The position numbers were made by a program, and so were the translations under genes. A DNA stretch of 64,000 bases from Deinococcus arboris (GTDB lineage Bacteria > Deinococcota > Deinococci > Deinococcales > Deinococcaceae), in contig NZ_WQLB01000002.1 of the NCBI RefSeq assembly GCF_009755355.1, positions 1 through 64,000 on the forward strand. Direction: 5' to 3'. Below the pieces are notes generated by a model. The model made no database searches. It saw nothing but the letters and a program-made list of their open reading frames with translations, and was not told the DNA's origin. Shown here piece by piece: positions 21,600 to 31,539 of this stretch (within the stretch, counting starts at the first letter, position 1; each line of letters opens with the position of its first letter).

Positions 21600-23495
21600 A
21601 TGAATGAACCGCTTCCGCTGGACCACGGTCACCTGCAACAACTCGTGACAGCGGACCTCGTGCGCCCCGACCACCTGCTGGGCGCGCACCCCACCTCCGA
21701 ACATGGCGTGGACGGCGTGCGCTTTGGCGTGTGGGCGCCGAACGCGCACCATGTCAGTGTGGTGGGCGATTTTAACGGCTTCAACGGTTTTGACAACCCC
21801 CTGGAGCGCCTGGATTTCGGGTTCTGGGGCGGCTTTGTGCCCGCCGCGCGTCACGGCCAGCGCTATAAATTCCGCGTCACTGGTGGCGACGGCCGCACCG
21901 AGGACAAGATGGACCCCTACGGCACCTTTTTCGAGGTGCGCCCGGCCACCGCCAGCATCATCTGGAACCAGCCCTTTACCTGGACGGACGGCGATTGGAT
22001 GAAAGGCCGCGACCCCGGCTTTGAGCGTCCAGTCAGCATCTACGAGGTGCATCTACCGTCGTGGGCGCGCCGGGACGACGGCTGGTTCATGAATTACCGC
22101 GACCTCGCGCACCGCCTGGGCGAGTACGTGGGGTACATGGGCTACACCCACGTCGAACTGCTGGGGGTCATGGAGCACCCCTTTGACGGCTCGTGGGGCT
22201 ATCAGGTCACGGGGTACTACGCCCCCACCAGCCGCATGGGCAGCCCCGAGGACTTCAAGTATTTCGTCAATCACCTGCACTCGCTGGGCATCGGCGTCAT
22301 TCTGGACTGGGTGCCGGGGCATTTTCCCACCGACAGCGCGGGCCTGGCCCATTTTGACGGCGGGCCTCTGTACGAATACGCCGACCCCAGACGGGGCTTT
22401 CACCAGGACTGGAACACCTACATCTTCGACTACGGGCGCAACGAGGTCGTGATGTTCCTGATCGGCTCGGCCCTCAAGTGGCTGCAGGACTTCCACATTG
22501 ACGGTCTGCGGGTGGACGCCGTGGCCAGCATGCTGTACCTGGATTTCTCACGCACAGAGTGGGTGCCCAATATCCACGGCGGGCGCGAGAACTTGGAGGC
22601 CATCGCCTTTCTCAAGCGCCTCAACGAGGTTGTGCACCATATGGCGCCCGGCTGCATGATTGTCGCCGAGGAAAGCACCTCGTTTGCAGGCGTCACCACC
22701 CCCACCCCCTTTGGTCTGGGTTTTGACTACAAGTGGGCGATGGGCTGGATGAACGACAGCCTGCGCTATTTCGAGCAGGACCCCATCTGGCGCAGCCACC
22801 ACCACCACGCGCTGACCTTTTTCAATGCTTACCGCACCAGCGAGAACTACGTGCTGGCCATCAGCCACGATGAGGTCGTGCACCTGAAAAAGAGCATGGT
22901 CGCCAAGATGCCGGGTGACTGGTACGCCCAGCGGGCCGGCTACCGCGCCTTTCTGGCCCTGATGTGGGCCACCCCCGGCAAGAAGTTGCTGTTCATGGGG
23001 CAGGAGTTTGCCCAGCCGACCGAGTGGAACCACGACGCCGGCCTGCCCTGGCATCTGGCCGACCACCCCGACCACCGGGGCGTGATGAATCTGGTGCGGC
23101 GCCTCAATGGGCTGTACCGCACCCGCAGCGACTGGCATGTGTCCGAGACCAAAGAAGAGGGGCTGCTGTGGGTCAGCGCAGATGATGTCGAGCAGAGCGT
23201 CTACGCTTTCGTGCGCCGCGACCACCAGAGCGGCGCCTGGAGTGTCGTGGTGGCCAACCTGACGCCCGTGTACCGCGAGGCGTATCCCACTGGTGTGCCT
23301 CAGGGCGGCGAGTACCGTCTGCTGCTGTCTACCGATGACGGCGAGTACGGCGGCTTTGGCACCCAGCAGCCGAACCTCAGTGCCAGTGACGAAGGCTGGC
23401 ACGGTCAGACCCACCACCTGCGCCTGAACCTGCCGCCAAACAGTGTGTTGATCCTGGCGCCCATAGAAGCAACCGTGACGAGCGACGACCGCTAA
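21600..23495 (+). CDS. glgB: 1,4-alpha-glucan branching enzyme
   Basis: A 631-residue GH13 branching enzyme that introduces alpha-1,6 branches into glycogen. N-terminal CBM48 (FGVWAPNAHHVSVVGDFNGF, about 37-56), then the (beta/alpha)8 domain with nucleophile Asp306 (GLRVDAVASMLY), acid Glu357/358 (VAEEST), Asp424 (ISHDEVVHLKKS), and a C-terminal beta domain. The short N-terminus lacks the N1 module of E. coli GlgB. No other glycogen genes lie beside it. Confidence 0.95.
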   Translation: MNEPLPLDHGHLQQLVTADLVRPDHLLGAHPTSEHGVDGVRFGVWAPNAHHVSVVGDFNGFNGFDNPLERLDFGFWGGFVPAARHGQRYKFRVTGGDGRTEDKMDPYGTFFEVRPATASIIWNQPFTWTDGDWMKGRDPGFERPVSIYEVHLPSWARRDDGWFMNYRDLAHRLGEYVGYMGYTHVELLGVMEHPFDGSWGYQVTGYYAPTSRMGSPEDFKYFVNHLHSLGIGVILDWVPGHFPTDSAGLAHFDGGPLYEYADPRRGFHQDWNTYIFDYGRNEVVMFLIGSALKWLQDFHIDGLRVDAVASMLYLDFSRTEWVPNIHGGRENLEAIAFLKRLNEVVHHMAPGCMIVAEESTSFAGVTTPTPFGLGFDYKWAMGWMNDSLRYFEQDPIWRSHHHHALTFFNAYRTSENYVLAISHDEVVHLKKSMVAKMPGDWYAQRAGYRAFLALMWATPGKKLLFMGQEFAQPTEWNHDAGLPWHLADHPDHRGVMNLVRRLNGLYRTRSDWHVSETKEEGLLWVSADDVEQSVYAFVRRDHQSGAWSVVVANLTPVYREAYPTGVPQGGEYRLLLSTDDGEYGGFGTQQPNLSASDEGWHGQTHHLRLNLPPNSVLILAPIEATVTSDDR

Positions 23496-23737
23496 GAGCG
23501 GCATAGCAGAGAGGAAGGCATCGGGGTCTGGGCCTGAGGTGGCCCTGTGCATTGGCCCTCAGTGGCCCGGACTGCTCCGAGAGGAGAGCTCAGGGCGGTC
23601 AGCAGAGGCAACAAGCGGGGCGCATTGGGCGTCCTGGCAACTGCCTTACGGAGCCTGGGACGGTGGCGGTAGAGGTCGGCGCATTCGCTCACTTCTCCGC
23701 GCGTGGCCTGGGCCTCTTCCTGTGGTCTCATGCGGGC

Positions 23738-24016
23738 ATGACCCCTCCTGACCCTGCCCCCCGCCCGGCGCCAGATGGCCTGACCATCCTAAGTTTGGCG
23801 TTGCTGGCGTTGCTGGCCGCTTTGCTGCTGTGGCCGCTGCTGACTGGCGGCGCGCTGCCCAGCCCCGCCGTCGTGAGCGGGGTGCTGCTGGCCCGGTTGG
23901 GGGTCCAGGTGCTGCGGGCCCGCCACGATGAACGCCTGCGCCGCCCGGCCAGCTGGGCCATAGATTTGCTGCTGATTGCCCTGATTTTTGGTCAGATCAG
24001 CCGCCAACCCAGTTGA
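23738..24016 (+). CDS. small membrane protein, unknown
   Basis: A 92-residue protein with two hydrophobic segments (about 14-45 and 72-86) separated by a basic stretch. ATG 23738 is chosen because the upstream in-frame sequence has no coding character. No family recognised. The 240 bp before it after glgB show nothing definite. Confidence 0.5.
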   Translation: MTPPDPAPRPAPDGLTILSLALLALLAALLLWPLLTGGALPSPAVVSGVLLARLGVQVLRARHDERLRRPASWAIDLLLIALIFGQISRQPS

Positions 24017-24017
24017 G

Positions 24018-24034
24018 GCGAGGGGACTCCTCGC
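24018..24034. terminator. short hairpin overlapping the small gene's end
   Basis: GCGAGG (24018-24023) pairs with CCTCGC (24029-24034) around GGACT, 2 nt after the stop. A T-run is absent. Confidence 0.4.
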
Positions 24035-24386
24035 TCGGCTTTGCCGCTGTGCAAGGGCAGTCGAAGACGGCGGTGTACTGCAAGAGCATTGCCACTCCAG
24101 ACAAGGACAGTACAGAACGCTCTGTGCCTCACCTGTCCATCGAACCTCAGGAGCGTGGCCGCCTGATGGGATATTCTGCGGGGTTTTGAGCCTGGCGACT
24201 CTTCGCCTTGCCATATACCTGAGCCAGTAGGTCAGCTGTGCTGCTGGTGCTGACCCACAGCGGTTTGGCTTGAACTGATTGTCGCGGCCCAACGTCACGA
24301 CGGGCTTAAGAGCCTGAAGGTCAGATGTGAGCATGGGCACAGTTGTCCAGCCCGTTCTAACCTCGCGTCAGGCTGGCGCGGGCACA
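24035..24386. other. intergenic region
   Basis: About 350 bp with no gene of typical composition. I see no clear promoter, structured RNA or repeat. Confidence 0.4.
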
Positions 24387-25364
24387 ATGGCGCGCGTGAC
24401 CCTTGCCAGTCTGCTGGGGGCAGCTCGCCCCACGCACAGACTGCACAGGACCTATCAGCGCCTGCTGGGCGCCGAGGTGGCTGTGCAGATCGTGGCCGGC
24501 ACCCGTGAGCAGGCCGAGCAGGCAGAACAGGACGCCCTGAACGAAATTGAACGCCTGAGCGCTGTCCTCAACCGTTTTGACCCCAGCAGCGAACTGCGGC
24601 GCTGGCTGTCCTGCCCCGGCGCCGAGCGTGTGCCCCTGAGCCTGGACCTGACGGCCGTCCTTCGCCTGACCGATCACTGGCGCCTGCAAAGCGGCGGGGC
24701 ACTGCATCCCGGCGCCGACGCTTACGGTCCCCTCTGGGCGCAGGCTGTGCGCACCGGCCAGCTGCCTGCGCCAGGACAGTTGCAGCGCCTGGCCAGCGCT
24801 CTTCAGGCGGCGCCCTGGACCCTACATGCGGACGGCACGGCCACGCTGCACACCCAGGAGCCGCTTGGCCTGGACGCTCTGGCCAAAGGCTACATCGTGG
24901 ACCGGGCCGCCGCAGTGGCCTCGCGGGGCAGTGGGGTGCGCAGCGTGATGGTGAACGCCGGGGGTGACCTGCGCGTCGTGGGCAAAGCGGCCCTGAAGGT
25001 GCTGGTGCCCGACCCCTTTACTGCCCGCGACGGCGCCCCACCTGCGGCGCAGGTGCGCCTGAAAGACTGTGCCCTGGCCACCAGTGGCAGCGCCCAGCGG
25101 GGCTATCAGGTCGGCGAGCAGTGGTATTCACACCTCTTTGACCCGCGCACCGGCTGGCCTGTGCAGGCGGTGCCCGGCGTGACGGTGACCGCTCCGGACT
25201 GTGCCACGGCCGACGCCCTGGCCACGGCGGTCAGTGTCATGGGCGTGCAGACGGGACTGGCCTGCGTGGACGCCCAGCCGGGCTGCGCCGCTCTGCTGGT
25301 CACCGCTGACGGCCAGCGGCACCCCAGCCGGGCTTGGAGGGGGCGTCTGCTGGCCCGCCGTTAG
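24387..25364 (+). CDS. apbE: FAD:protein FMN transferase (ApbE family)
   Basis: A 325-residue ApbE-like flavin transferase that attaches FMN to a threonine of target proteins using FAD and a divalent metal. Visible motifs are LDALAKGYIVDRAA (about 165-178), VNAGGDLRVVG, SHLFDPRTGWP and the C-terminal CATADALATAVSVMG with the metal-binding aspartate. No lipoprotein signal is present, unlike many periplasmic ApbEs, so a cytoplasmic or alternatively started form is possible. Followed 46 nt later by a nitroreductase, another flavoprotein. Confidence 0.88.
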   Translation: MARVTLASLLGAARPTHRLHRTYQRLLGAEVAVQIVAGTREQAEQAEQDALNEIERLSAVLNRFDPSSELRRWLSCPGAERVPLSLDLTAVLRLTDHWRLQSGGALHPGADAYGPLWAQAVRTGQLPAPGQLQRLASALQAAPWTLHADGTATLHTQEPLGLDALAKGYIVDRAAAVASRGSGVRSVMVNAGGDLRVVGKAALKVLVPDPFTARDGAPPAAQVRLKDCALATSGSAQRGYQVGEQWYSHLFDPRTGWPVQAVPGVTVTAPDCATADALATAVSVMGVQTGLACVDAQPGCAALLVTADGQRHPSRAWRGRLLARR

Positions 25365-25397
25365 CCAGCTGGCCGCTCTGGCTGTGGGCCTCAGGGC

Positions 25398-25403
25398 TAT
25401 CCT
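25398..25403 (+). promoter_or_regulatory. -10 element of nitroreductase gene (TATCCT), leaderless-type
   Basis: TATCCT, GCCGGGC, then ATG 25411. Confidence 0.45.
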
Positions 25404-25410
25404 GCCGGGC

Positions 25411-26250
25411 ATGAGCGCCCCGCACCCCCTGACCCCCGAACAGGTCACCGCCTTCTACGACGCCCACCGCACCGTTCGCCTGTACCGCACGCAGCCGGAC
25501 GGCTCGCCGCTGCCCTTGCCTGAAGCCCACCTGGAGGCGATCCTGCACGCCGCGCAGCGCGCGCCTACCGACGCCACCGCGCAGCTGTATTCCCTGATTC
25601 GCCTGACCCGGCCCGAGGTGCGTGCGCAGGCAGCGGCCCTGACGAACAACGCCCACCTGGCCACCGCCAGCGAGGCGTTTGTGGTGTGTGCGGATGTCCG
25701 GCGCACGGCGAGGGTGCTGGAACTCAGTGGGCGCGCGGCGGGGCACTGGCCTGCTGTCGCGGTGCATTTTGGGCTCGGAGACGCCGTGATGGCGGGCACC
25801 AACCTGCTGACGGCCGCCGAACTGCTGGGCTACCAGGGCTGCTGGATTGGCGGGGTGCTGAACGGCCTGGATGGTCTGCTGGACCTCCTGAAATTGCCGC
25901 CTGGCGTGCTGCCCTTCGCGGCGCTGACCCTTGGCCTGCCTGCCGAGGCCCCGCCCCAGCGCCCACGGGTGCCCCGTCCTCTGGTGATTCACACCGACGA
26001 GTACCGCGACGCTACCCCTGAACAGCTGCAAGAAGCGGTGGCCGTGATGAATCCGATTGCGGCGCGCGGGGACAAGCCCGGCGACTGGGCGCGGCTGCTG
26101 GGGGCGTACTTTGGCGTGGGCGGCGGCATGGAAGGCCGAGAGCCGCATCTGGTGGCCGCCCTGAAACGCCAGGGGTTGTGGGCGGGTGGTGAGGAGGAAG
26201 GGACCCGGAGACCAGCGCAGCCAGAGCCAACAGGGGAGAACGCGGGCTGA
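25411..26250 (+). CDS. nitroreductase family protein (NfsA/FRP-like)
   Basis: A 279-residue FMN-dependent nitroreductase-like oxidoreductase. N-terminal TVRLYRTQPD, AAQRAPTDATAQLYSLI (the S/T-rich FMN phosphate site), GDAVMAGTNLLTAAELLGYQGCWIGGV in the middle, and a long C-terminal extension typical of NADPH flavin reductase/NfsA types. Substrate is unknown. The C-terminal 25 residues are low complexity. Confidence 0.85.
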   Translation: MSAPHPLTPEQVTAFYDAHRTVRLYRTQPDGSPLPLPEAHLEAILHAAQRAPTDATAQLYSLIRLTRPEVRAQAAALTNNAHLATASEAFVVCADVRRTARVLELSGRAAGHWPAVAVHFGLGDAVMAGTNLLTAAELLGYQGCWIGGVLNGLDGLLDLLKLPPGVLPFAALTLGLPAEAPPQRPRVPRPLVIHTDEYRDATPEQLQEAVAVMNPIAARGDKPGDWARLLGAYFGVGGGMEGREPHLVAALKRQGLWAGGEEEGTRRPAQPEPTGENAG

Positions 26251-26301
26251 CGGGCAGTGTGTCTATAAACGGGTGGCTTCGTGAGGCCAGGGCGACAGAA
26301 G

Positions 26302-26527
26302 GTCACCCTCAGAGCCTCATGGCCGCGTGAGCAGAGCTTCTGCGTGATGGCTGGAGTGGTCTCTCGCACTCCTGGCGACGGAGACGGACCCCCGAGCGGT
26401 CAGATTCGTCCAAACCGCATAGCGGCGACTCGGTTCGCTCCGGGGCCGAGGACGCCTCTCCATACCGCCTACGCTACGGGCTCTTGCCGAGCCTCTCTCG
26501 TGTGCCTGAGAGACGGTTGAGGGTGAC
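26302..26527. repeat. 226-bp element with 10-bp terminal inverted repeats; relative of the 38.3-kb repeat
   Basis: GTCACCCTCA (26302-26311) and TGAGGGTGAC (26518-26527) are exact inverted repeats bracketing a non-coding stretch. The right end (GTTGAGGGTGAC, 2 nt, CCCTTAGC, 5 nt, CTGGG) recurs at 38328-38356. It looks like a MITE-like or SNR-type small repeat, the kind abundant in deinococci. The rest of the 26251-26681 interval holds nothing I recognise. Confidence 0.55.
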
Positions 26528-26681
26528 GACCCTTAGCCGCGCTGGGCTTCACCAGCAGAGAACGGCACTGCAAAAAAAGAGATCTAGCCTTCAGGTGTGG
26601 CGTTGGCGTGCAAGTTCTGGTTGATCTCCAGACGGCAGGCCAGGTCAGACACCCGCATGGGGCCTCCCCCTGGCCCGCCCC

Positions 26682-26687
26682 TACAAT
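26682..26687 (+). promoter_or_regulatory. -10 element of trans-sulfuration gene (TACAAT), leaderless-type
   Basis: TACAAT, GGCCGC, then GTG 26694. It supports the GTG start. Confidence 0.55.
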
Positions 26688-26693
26688 GGCCGC

Positions 26694-27881
26694 GTGAGCG
26701 CCCCGAAGCCTGCCCCCACCCTCGACCTGACCACCCTGGCCGCCCGCGCAGGTGAGGAAGCCCGGCCCAACCGCTCGGCGCCGCTGGTCGAGCCGATCTA
26801 CCAGAGCACGGTGTACGCCTTCGCCGACTTGGACGACCTGGACCGCGCCATGAGCGGCGAGCAGCCTGCCAGTTTCTACTACCGCAACGGCACGCCCAAC
26901 GCCGCCACCCTGGAACGCGCCCTGGCCGCACTGGAAGGCACCGAGGCGGCGCTGGTGGCGGGCAGCGGCATGGCGGCCATCAGCGCGGCGCTGCTGGGGG
27001 TGCTCCGGGCTGGGGACCACGTGATTACCGACGCCCGCGTGTACGGCGTGACCTACGCCCTGCTGGCCGAGGAATTCCCACGGCTGGGCATCGAGGTGTC
27101 GTTTGTAGACGCCTGCAACCATGAGGAGGTCGCGGCCGCCTTCCGAGAAACCACGCGCGTGCTTCACGTCGAGAGCCTGACCAATCCCCTGATGACGGTG
27201 CCCGATCTGCCGGCCCTGGCCGCGCTGGCCCATGAACACGGCGCTCTACTGAGCGTGGACAACACCTTTGCCAGTCCCGCCATGCTGCGCCCTGCTGAAC
27301 ACGGCGCCGACCTGGTGACGCATTCGGTGAGCAAGTACCTCAGTGGGCACAGCGCGGCGTTTGGGGGCGTCGTATGTGGCCGCGCCGACCTGGTGGCCCT
27401 GGCGCGCACCCGCCTGCTGCGCCTGGGCGGCACCATGAGCGCCTTTGACGCCTGGATGACCCTGCAAGGTCTGAAGACCCTGGGCCTGCGCATGCGCGCC
27501 CACAGCGGCAACGCGCAGGCGGTAGCCGATGTGCTGGTCAACCATCCGCGCGTGAAGGCGGTGTACCACCCAGGCCTCAGCGACCATCCGCAGTTCCATC
27601 TGGCAATGGACCTGTTCCCAAACGGCTTCGGCGGCATGCTGAGCGCGGAGATTGAGGACGCGCCCGGCTTCGTCAAGGCGCTGGCGGGCCGCATTCCGCT
27701 GGCCCCCTCCCTGGCGGATGTCGTGACCACGCTGTCGTGGCCATGGGGCACCTCTCACCGCCCGCTGCCCGAGCCCGAACGCCGCCGCCTGGGCATCACG
27801 CCGGGCCTGCTGCGCCTGAGCATCGGCATTGAGGACATCGGTGACCTGCTGGGCGAATTTGAAGCGGCGCTGGAGGAGTAA
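26694..27881 (+). CDS. trans-sulfuration PLP enzyme (cystathionine gamma-synthase / methionine gamma-lyase family)
   Basis: A 395-residue Cys/Met-metabolism PLP enzyme. Motifs: [43 protein letters not shown] (PLP phosphate site), VDNTFASP with the cofactor Asp, and the Schiff-base lysine in [12 protein letters not shown] (about residue 206). Members perform gamma-replacement or gamma-elimination on homoserine esters, cystathionine or methionine; sequence alone does not choose between them. GTG start. Confidence 0.88.
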   Translation: MSAPKPAPTLDLTTLAARAGEEARPNRSAPLVEPIYQSTVYAFADLDDLDRAMSGEQPASFYYRNGTPNAATLERALAALEGTEAALVAGSGMAAISAALLGVLRAGDHVITDARVYGVTYALLAEEFPRLGIEVSFVDACNHEEVAAAFRETTRVLHVESLTNPLMTVPDLPALAALAHEHGALLSVDNTFASPAMLRPAEHGADLVTHSVSKYLSGHSAAFGGVVCGRADLVALARTRLLRLGGTMSAFDAWMTLQGLKTLGLRMRAHSGNAQAVADVLVNHPRVKAVYHPGLSDHPQFHLAMDLFPNGFGGMLSAEIEDAPGFVKALAGRIPLAPSLADVVTTLSWPWGTSHRPLPEPERRRLGITPGLLRLSIGIEDIGDLLGEFEAALEE

Positions 27882-27893
27882 GCACAGAGAAGA

Positions 27894-27918
27894 GGCCCGG
27901 ACCAAGAGTGTCCGGGCC
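27894..27918. terminator. bidirectional terminator between convergent genes
   Basis: GGCCCGGAC (27894-27902) pairs with GTCCGGGCC (27910-27918) around CAAGAGT, between convergent stops, with T-rich tracts on both sides. Confidence 0.8.
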
Positions 27919-27936
27919 TCCTTCTTGTGATTCGCC

Positions 27937-28938
27937 TTACGCCAGCGCTTTAATCACGGCGTTGGTGAATTCGTCGGTGCCGGCGGTGCCGCCCAGATCG
28001 CGGGTGCGGGGGCCTTCGGTCAGGACCTTGTTCACGGCGGTGTCGATACGGCGGGCCGTCTCGTGGTCGCCCAGGTGGTCCAGCATCAGCACGGCGGCCA
28101 GGATGGTGGCGGTGGGGTTGCTGACGCCCTGCCCGGCGATGTCCGGCGCGCTGCCGTGAACGCTTTCAAAGATGCCGAACTGGTCGCCCACGTTCCCGCT
28201 GGCGGCGATGCCCAGCCCGCCTACCAGCCCGGCGGCCAGGTCCGACAGGATGTCACCGAACATGTTGGTCATGACCATCACGTCAAACTGCTGGGGGTTG
28301 CGCACCAGCTGCATGGCGGCGTTGTCCACGATCATGGTGCTCGTGTTCAGGCCGTCCACCGTGGCGGCGTGGTCCAGAATCGTGTTCAGGAACAGGCCCT
28401 GCGTGACGGGCAGCACGTTGGCCTTGTGGACCACCGTCAGGCGCCTCCCACGCTTCATGGCGAGGTTGGCGGCAAACTGGCCGATGCGCAGGCTGGCGTC
28501 CTTGGTAATCACCGTGTCGGCAATGGCGGTGTCGCCGTAGCGGCGCTCCTGCTCGACGTACAGGCCCTGGGTGTTTTCCCGGACGATGACCAGGTCCACG
28601 TTTTCGTAGGCGCCGGGCACGGGGCGGGTTCTGGTGGGGCGCACGTTGGCGTACAGCCCGTACTTCTGGCGCAGGTGGCGAATGGCACCGAAAAAGCCGG
28701 CGGGTTTCTCGCCACTGGGGCTGGTGGCTGCGCCGAAGAGGGTCGCGTGCGTGTTTTCCACGGCGTCGTAGGTGGCCTGGGGCACGCTGGTGCCGTGGTC
28801 GAGGTAGTACTCGTAGCCGGCTTCGGCGTCGATGTACTCGGCGCTGAAGCCAGCGGCGTCCAGCACACGGCGGGCGGCCGGAATGACCTCGTGGCCGATG
28901 CCGTCGCCTTCAATCAAGCAGATGCGGTAAGTCGCCAT
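27937..28938 (-). CDS. homoisocitrate dehydrogenase / isocitrate-isopropylmalate dehydrogenase family
   Basis: A 333-residue beta-decarboxylating dehydrogenase. Motifs: [49 protein letters not shown] with the catalytic Lys, and [18 protein letters not shown] with metal-binding aspartates. Deinococcus and Thermus make lysine through alpha-aminoadipate and use such a family member on homoisocitrate; the Arg-rich substrate loop ([12 protein letters not shown]...) fits that better than leuB or icd. The assignment rests on this family knowledge. ATG 28938 is preceded by TACACT 9 nt upstream. Confidence 0.85.
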   Translation of the reverse strand: MATYRICLIEGDGIGHEVIPAARRVLDAAGFSAEYIDAEAGYEYYLDHGTSVPQATYDAVENTHATLFGAATSPSGEKPAGFFGAIRHLRQKYGLYANVRPTRTRPVPGAYENVDLVIVRENTQGLYVEQERRYGDTAIADTVITKDASLRIGQFAANLAMKRGRRLTVVHKANVLPVTQGLFLNTILDHAATVDGLNTSTMIVDNAAMQLVRNPQQFDVMVMTNMFGDILSDLAAGLVGGLGIAASGNVGDQFGIFESVHGSAPDIAGQGVSNPTATILAAVLMLDHLGDHETARRIDTAVNKVLTEGPRTRDLGGTAGTDEFTNAVIKALA

Positions 28939-28999
28939 AACCTGAGCAGTGTAAGCCAGGAAGGTGAAGCGCTTCACCTGTTTCTTAAGGTGTGCGGCG

Positions 29000-29965
29000 T
29001 TACCCGGCGCGTGACGCGAGCAGCTGAGCCGCCAGGTCTTGGGCCAGCAGCGGCCCCAGCAAGAAGCCCTTGCTGCCCAGCCCCGTCAGCCGCCAGGTGC
29101 CGTCCGGCTGCTGTCCCGTGGTCAGCCCCGAGAGCCGCGAGCCGGTCCAGCGGCCGGTCACCTGCGCCCCTCTCAGGTCTGTCAGCCGCAGGCCCTTGCC
29201 CAGCAGCCAGCCCAGAGAGGAGAGGGGCAGCGCCTCAGGGTGCCAGGTGGGGGCGGGCGTCTCAAATGTGGCGCCCAGGACGCCCCCTTCCCTGGCCGGA
29301 GCCAGGTAAGCCCCGAAACTCACGGGGGTCTGCGTGACCGCGCGGTCCAGCGTCAGCAGCGTGCCCATGCGGTGTGTGGCCGCCTCGCCCGCCCAGGCCA
29401 CGCCCGCCGAGCCCCCGCAGAACACCACCGCGTCGGCCTTCAGCCGGCCGGCCCTGGGGCAGTGAATCTCCTGAGCGTTCCATCCTGACGCCCTGTCCTG
29501 CACGACCCGCGCGCCACTGGCTGCCAGCAGCGCCGCCGTCAAGGCCCGGCCGTCCAGCCAGCCGCCGTCTGGTAGAGACAGCACATGCGCCCAGCCAGGG
29601 GCCAGAGGTTGCGGCGAATCTTCCGGGCGGAACCAGGCGCGGGCCAGGTCGGGCGGCAGGTTCCGTTCAAAGCGGGCGCGCGCCTTATCGTCTGGCACCG
29701 GGCGCAAGACGCCGCTTTGGCCGTGCGGCACGGCAAAGCCCTGTGCCTCCAAGTCCCGCACCAGCCCCCAGGTAAAGCCCATGCCTGCCAGCGCCTGCGG
29801 GTCCACGCCGCCTGATTGCCCCCGCACCGGGTTGACCAGCGCGCTGGGCACCTGGCTGGCTGTGTGGGCGCCCGCATCCACCACCGTCACGCTGGCCCCA
29901 CCCCGCGCCAGACAGTAGGCGGCCGACGCCCCGGCGATACCGGCCCCAATGACGGCAATGTTCAA
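29000..29965 (-). CDS. FAD-dependent oxidoreductase, MnmC oxidase-domain-like
   Basis: A 321-residue DAAO-type FAD enzyme. Dinucleotide-binding motif [18 protein letters not shown] at residues 5-22, and SALVNPVRG resembling the MnmC C-domain signature (NP.L). In MnmC this domain removes the carboxymethyl group of cmnm5(s2)U34 in tRNA. It overlaps the MnmD-like gene by 4 nt (ATGA) and is translated after it, so the two halves of enterobacterial MnmC appear here as separate, coupled genes. The function follows from this pairing. Confidence 0.8.
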   Translation of the reverse strand: MNIAVIGAGIAGASAAYCLARGGASVTVVDAGAHTASQVPSALVNPVRGQSGGVDPQALAGMGFTWGLVRDLEAQGFAVPHGQSGVLRPVPDDKARARFERNLPPDLARAWFRPEDSPQPLAPGWAHVLSLPDGGWLDGRALTAALLAASGARVVQDRASGWNAQEIHCPRAGRLKADAVVFCGGSAGVAWAGEAATHRMGTLLTLDRAVTQTPVSFGAYLAPAREGGVLGATFETPAPTWHPEALPLSSLGWLLGKGLRLTDLRGAQVTGRWTGSRLSGLTTGQQPDGTWRLTGLGSKGFLLGPLLAQDLAAQLLASRAG

Positions 29966-30690
29966 GGCGTTGTGTCTCCTGCGGCCCGCACCTCATGACC
30001 CGCCGCCTGGATGGCCCGCAAGCACTCCCGCTTGCCGGGCGCGCCTGGGTGCCGTTCGACCCGCAGGCCCGCCGCTGTTAGCGCCCGGCGCACATGCCCG
30101 GCCGCGCTGTAGGTGCCCAGCACGCCGCCAGGGGCCAGCGTGCCCGCCAGCCGCGTCACGAAGTCGGGGGTCCAGACCTCTGGATTGCGCGACGGCGAAA
30201 AGCCGTCCAGATACAGGGCGGTGGCCCACCCCGGCGGCAGGTCGGCGCTCAGGACATCGGCAAAAGTCACCGTGGCCCGAATGCCCGCCGCCTCAACCTC
30301 CAGTTCACCGCGTCCGCCCTCCTCTGGCCAGGCGGCCAGCAGCGCCGCCCAGACGGGGTGGTCGGCGCCCTGGCCGTCTTCCCCGGCCACCGCCCGCAGT
30401 ACCGCCCGCGGGGCAGGGTCAAATTCGTAGGCGCGGTAGTGCAGCGGCGCGCCCCTGGCCGCCGCGTCGGCAACCGTCGCCCGGAAATTGACGCCCAGCC
30501 CGAAGCCCACCTCCAGCACGCGGGGGGCCGGATGGTCATGCGTGCCGGTGCCTTCCACAAAGACATGCCGCGCCTGGGCCGCCGCGCCGTGCCGGGACCC
30601 GTAGGCCTCGCCGTAGCGGGCGCTGTGGGCGGTGCGCGAGCCGTCTGGGGTCAGCAGCACAGCAAAGGCGGGCGTCTCGTCGCGGGTCAT
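29962..30690 (-). CDS. mnmD: tRNA 5-methylaminomethyl-2-thiouridine methyltransferase MnmD
   Basis: A 242-residue class I methyltransferase (DUF752). SAM site [12 protein letters not shown] (about 57-68), acidic residue in YRAYEFDP, and the catalytic-region motif [15 protein letters not shown]. It methylates nm5(s2)U34 in the tRNA wobble position. ATG 30690 follows TATCCT by 7 nt; longer frames upstream lie in the divergent promoter region. Confidence 0.88.
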   Translation of the reverse strand: MTRDETPAFAVLLTPDGSRTAHSARYGEAYGSRHGAAAQARHVFVEGTGTHDHPAPRVLEVGFGLGVNFRATVADAAARGAPLHYRAYEFDPAPRAVLRAVAGEDGQGADHPVWAALLAAWPEEGGRGELEVEAAGIRATVTFADVLSADLPPGWATALYLDGFSPSRNPEVWTPDFVTRLAGTLAPGGVLGTYSAAGHVRRALTAAGLRVERHPGAPGKRECLRAIQAAGHEVRAAGDTTP

Positions 30691-30697
30691 AGAGGCC

Positions 30698-30703
30698 AGG
30701 ATA
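30698..30703 (-). promoter_or_regulatory. -10 element of mnmD (TATCCT), leaderless-type
   Basis: TATCCT, GGCCTCT, then ATG 30690 on the minus strand, back-to-back with the promoter of 30761. Confidence 0.5.
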
Positions 30704-30748
30704 GGGGGTGTGGGGGCGGCGTCCCCCCAGCTGTCCGGGCGCGGCCGC

Positions 30749-30754
30749 CATACT
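30749..30754 (+). promoter_or_regulatory. -10 element (CATACT), leaderless-type
   Basis: CATACT, GCGCCC, then ATG 30761. Confidence 0.45.
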
Positions 30755-30760
30755 GCGCCC

Positions 30761-31318
30761 ATGAGCCTCCCCCTGAACGTCATCATCGGCGCTGGAAGTC
30801 AGGCCTGGCCCGGTTGGCTCCCCACGCAACGAGACCAGCTCGACCTCAACAACCGCGCGAGCTTTGAACACTATTTCGGTGATCGCCGCGCCGATGCGTT
30901 TCTGTGTGAGCATGTCTGGGAGCACCTCACACTCGAACAGGGGCAAGCGGCCGCGCAGCTCTGTTTCGACTTTCTCAAACCAGGCGGCTTCCTCCGCTGC
31001 GCCGTTCCTGACGCGAATTTTCCAGATGAGGTGTATCAACGCACCGTGCAGGTCGGTGGCCCTGGCCCAGCCGATCACCCCGCCGCCGATCACCAGATCG
31101 TGTATGACGCCTGCCAGTTCAGGGCCGTATTTGAGGGCGCGGGCTTTGAGGTGGAGCTGCTGGAATACTGCGATGCGCAGGGCCGCTTTCATTATCACGG
31201 CTGGGACGTTACGGCGGGGCCGATCTACCGCTCACTGATGCTTGACCACCGCAACCGTGATGGCAAGTTGGGCTGTGTCTCCATCATCCTGGATGCCAGA
31301 AAACCCGAAGAGGCGTGA
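30761..31318 (+). CDS. predicted SAM-dependent methyltransferase (COG4627-like)
   Basis: A 185-residue protein of the short methyltransferase group with N-terminal [15 protein letters not shown] (SAM-binding G-x-G) and [14 protein letters not shown] followed by [14 protein letters not shown], which is the post-I to motif V region. Substrate unknown. The C-terminal segment (YHYHGWD-like, [16 protein letters not shown]) is characteristic of the group. Confidence 0.8.
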   Translation: MSLPLNVIIGAGSQAWPGWLPTQRDQLDLNNRASFEHYFGDRRADAFLCEHVWEHLTLEQGQAAAQLCFDFLKPGGFLRCAVPDANFPDEVYQRTVQVGGPGPADHPAADHQIVYDACQFRAVFEGAGFEVELLEYCDAQGRFHYHGWDVTAGPIYRSLMLDHRNRDGKLGCVSIILDARKPEEA

Positions 31319-31539
31319 CTTGACTGCCTGTGTAGCGCAGGCCATTCAGTTGCACAGCAGGCAGCAGAGGGGCCAGCGGGCCGGAAGTGTTCACGGCGCC
31401 TGGCCTTCCTGCTCCCCCCAGGCATCCCCACCTCAAAAAGGCTTACACTCCCTTGACTCACTGTCTGTCCGCTGCGGCGTGCGTTGATCGGCTTCTCCGG
31501 TGGCCCCCGGCGCCCTTGCCGGGAAAGGTCCGGTGTTTC

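Noticed and set aside
26251..26693. SAM or T-box type riboswitch upstream of the trans-sulfuration gene
   Set aside because: The gene appears leaderless (TACAAT 6 nt before GTG) and no riboswitch core motif is visible; the interval is a repeat element.
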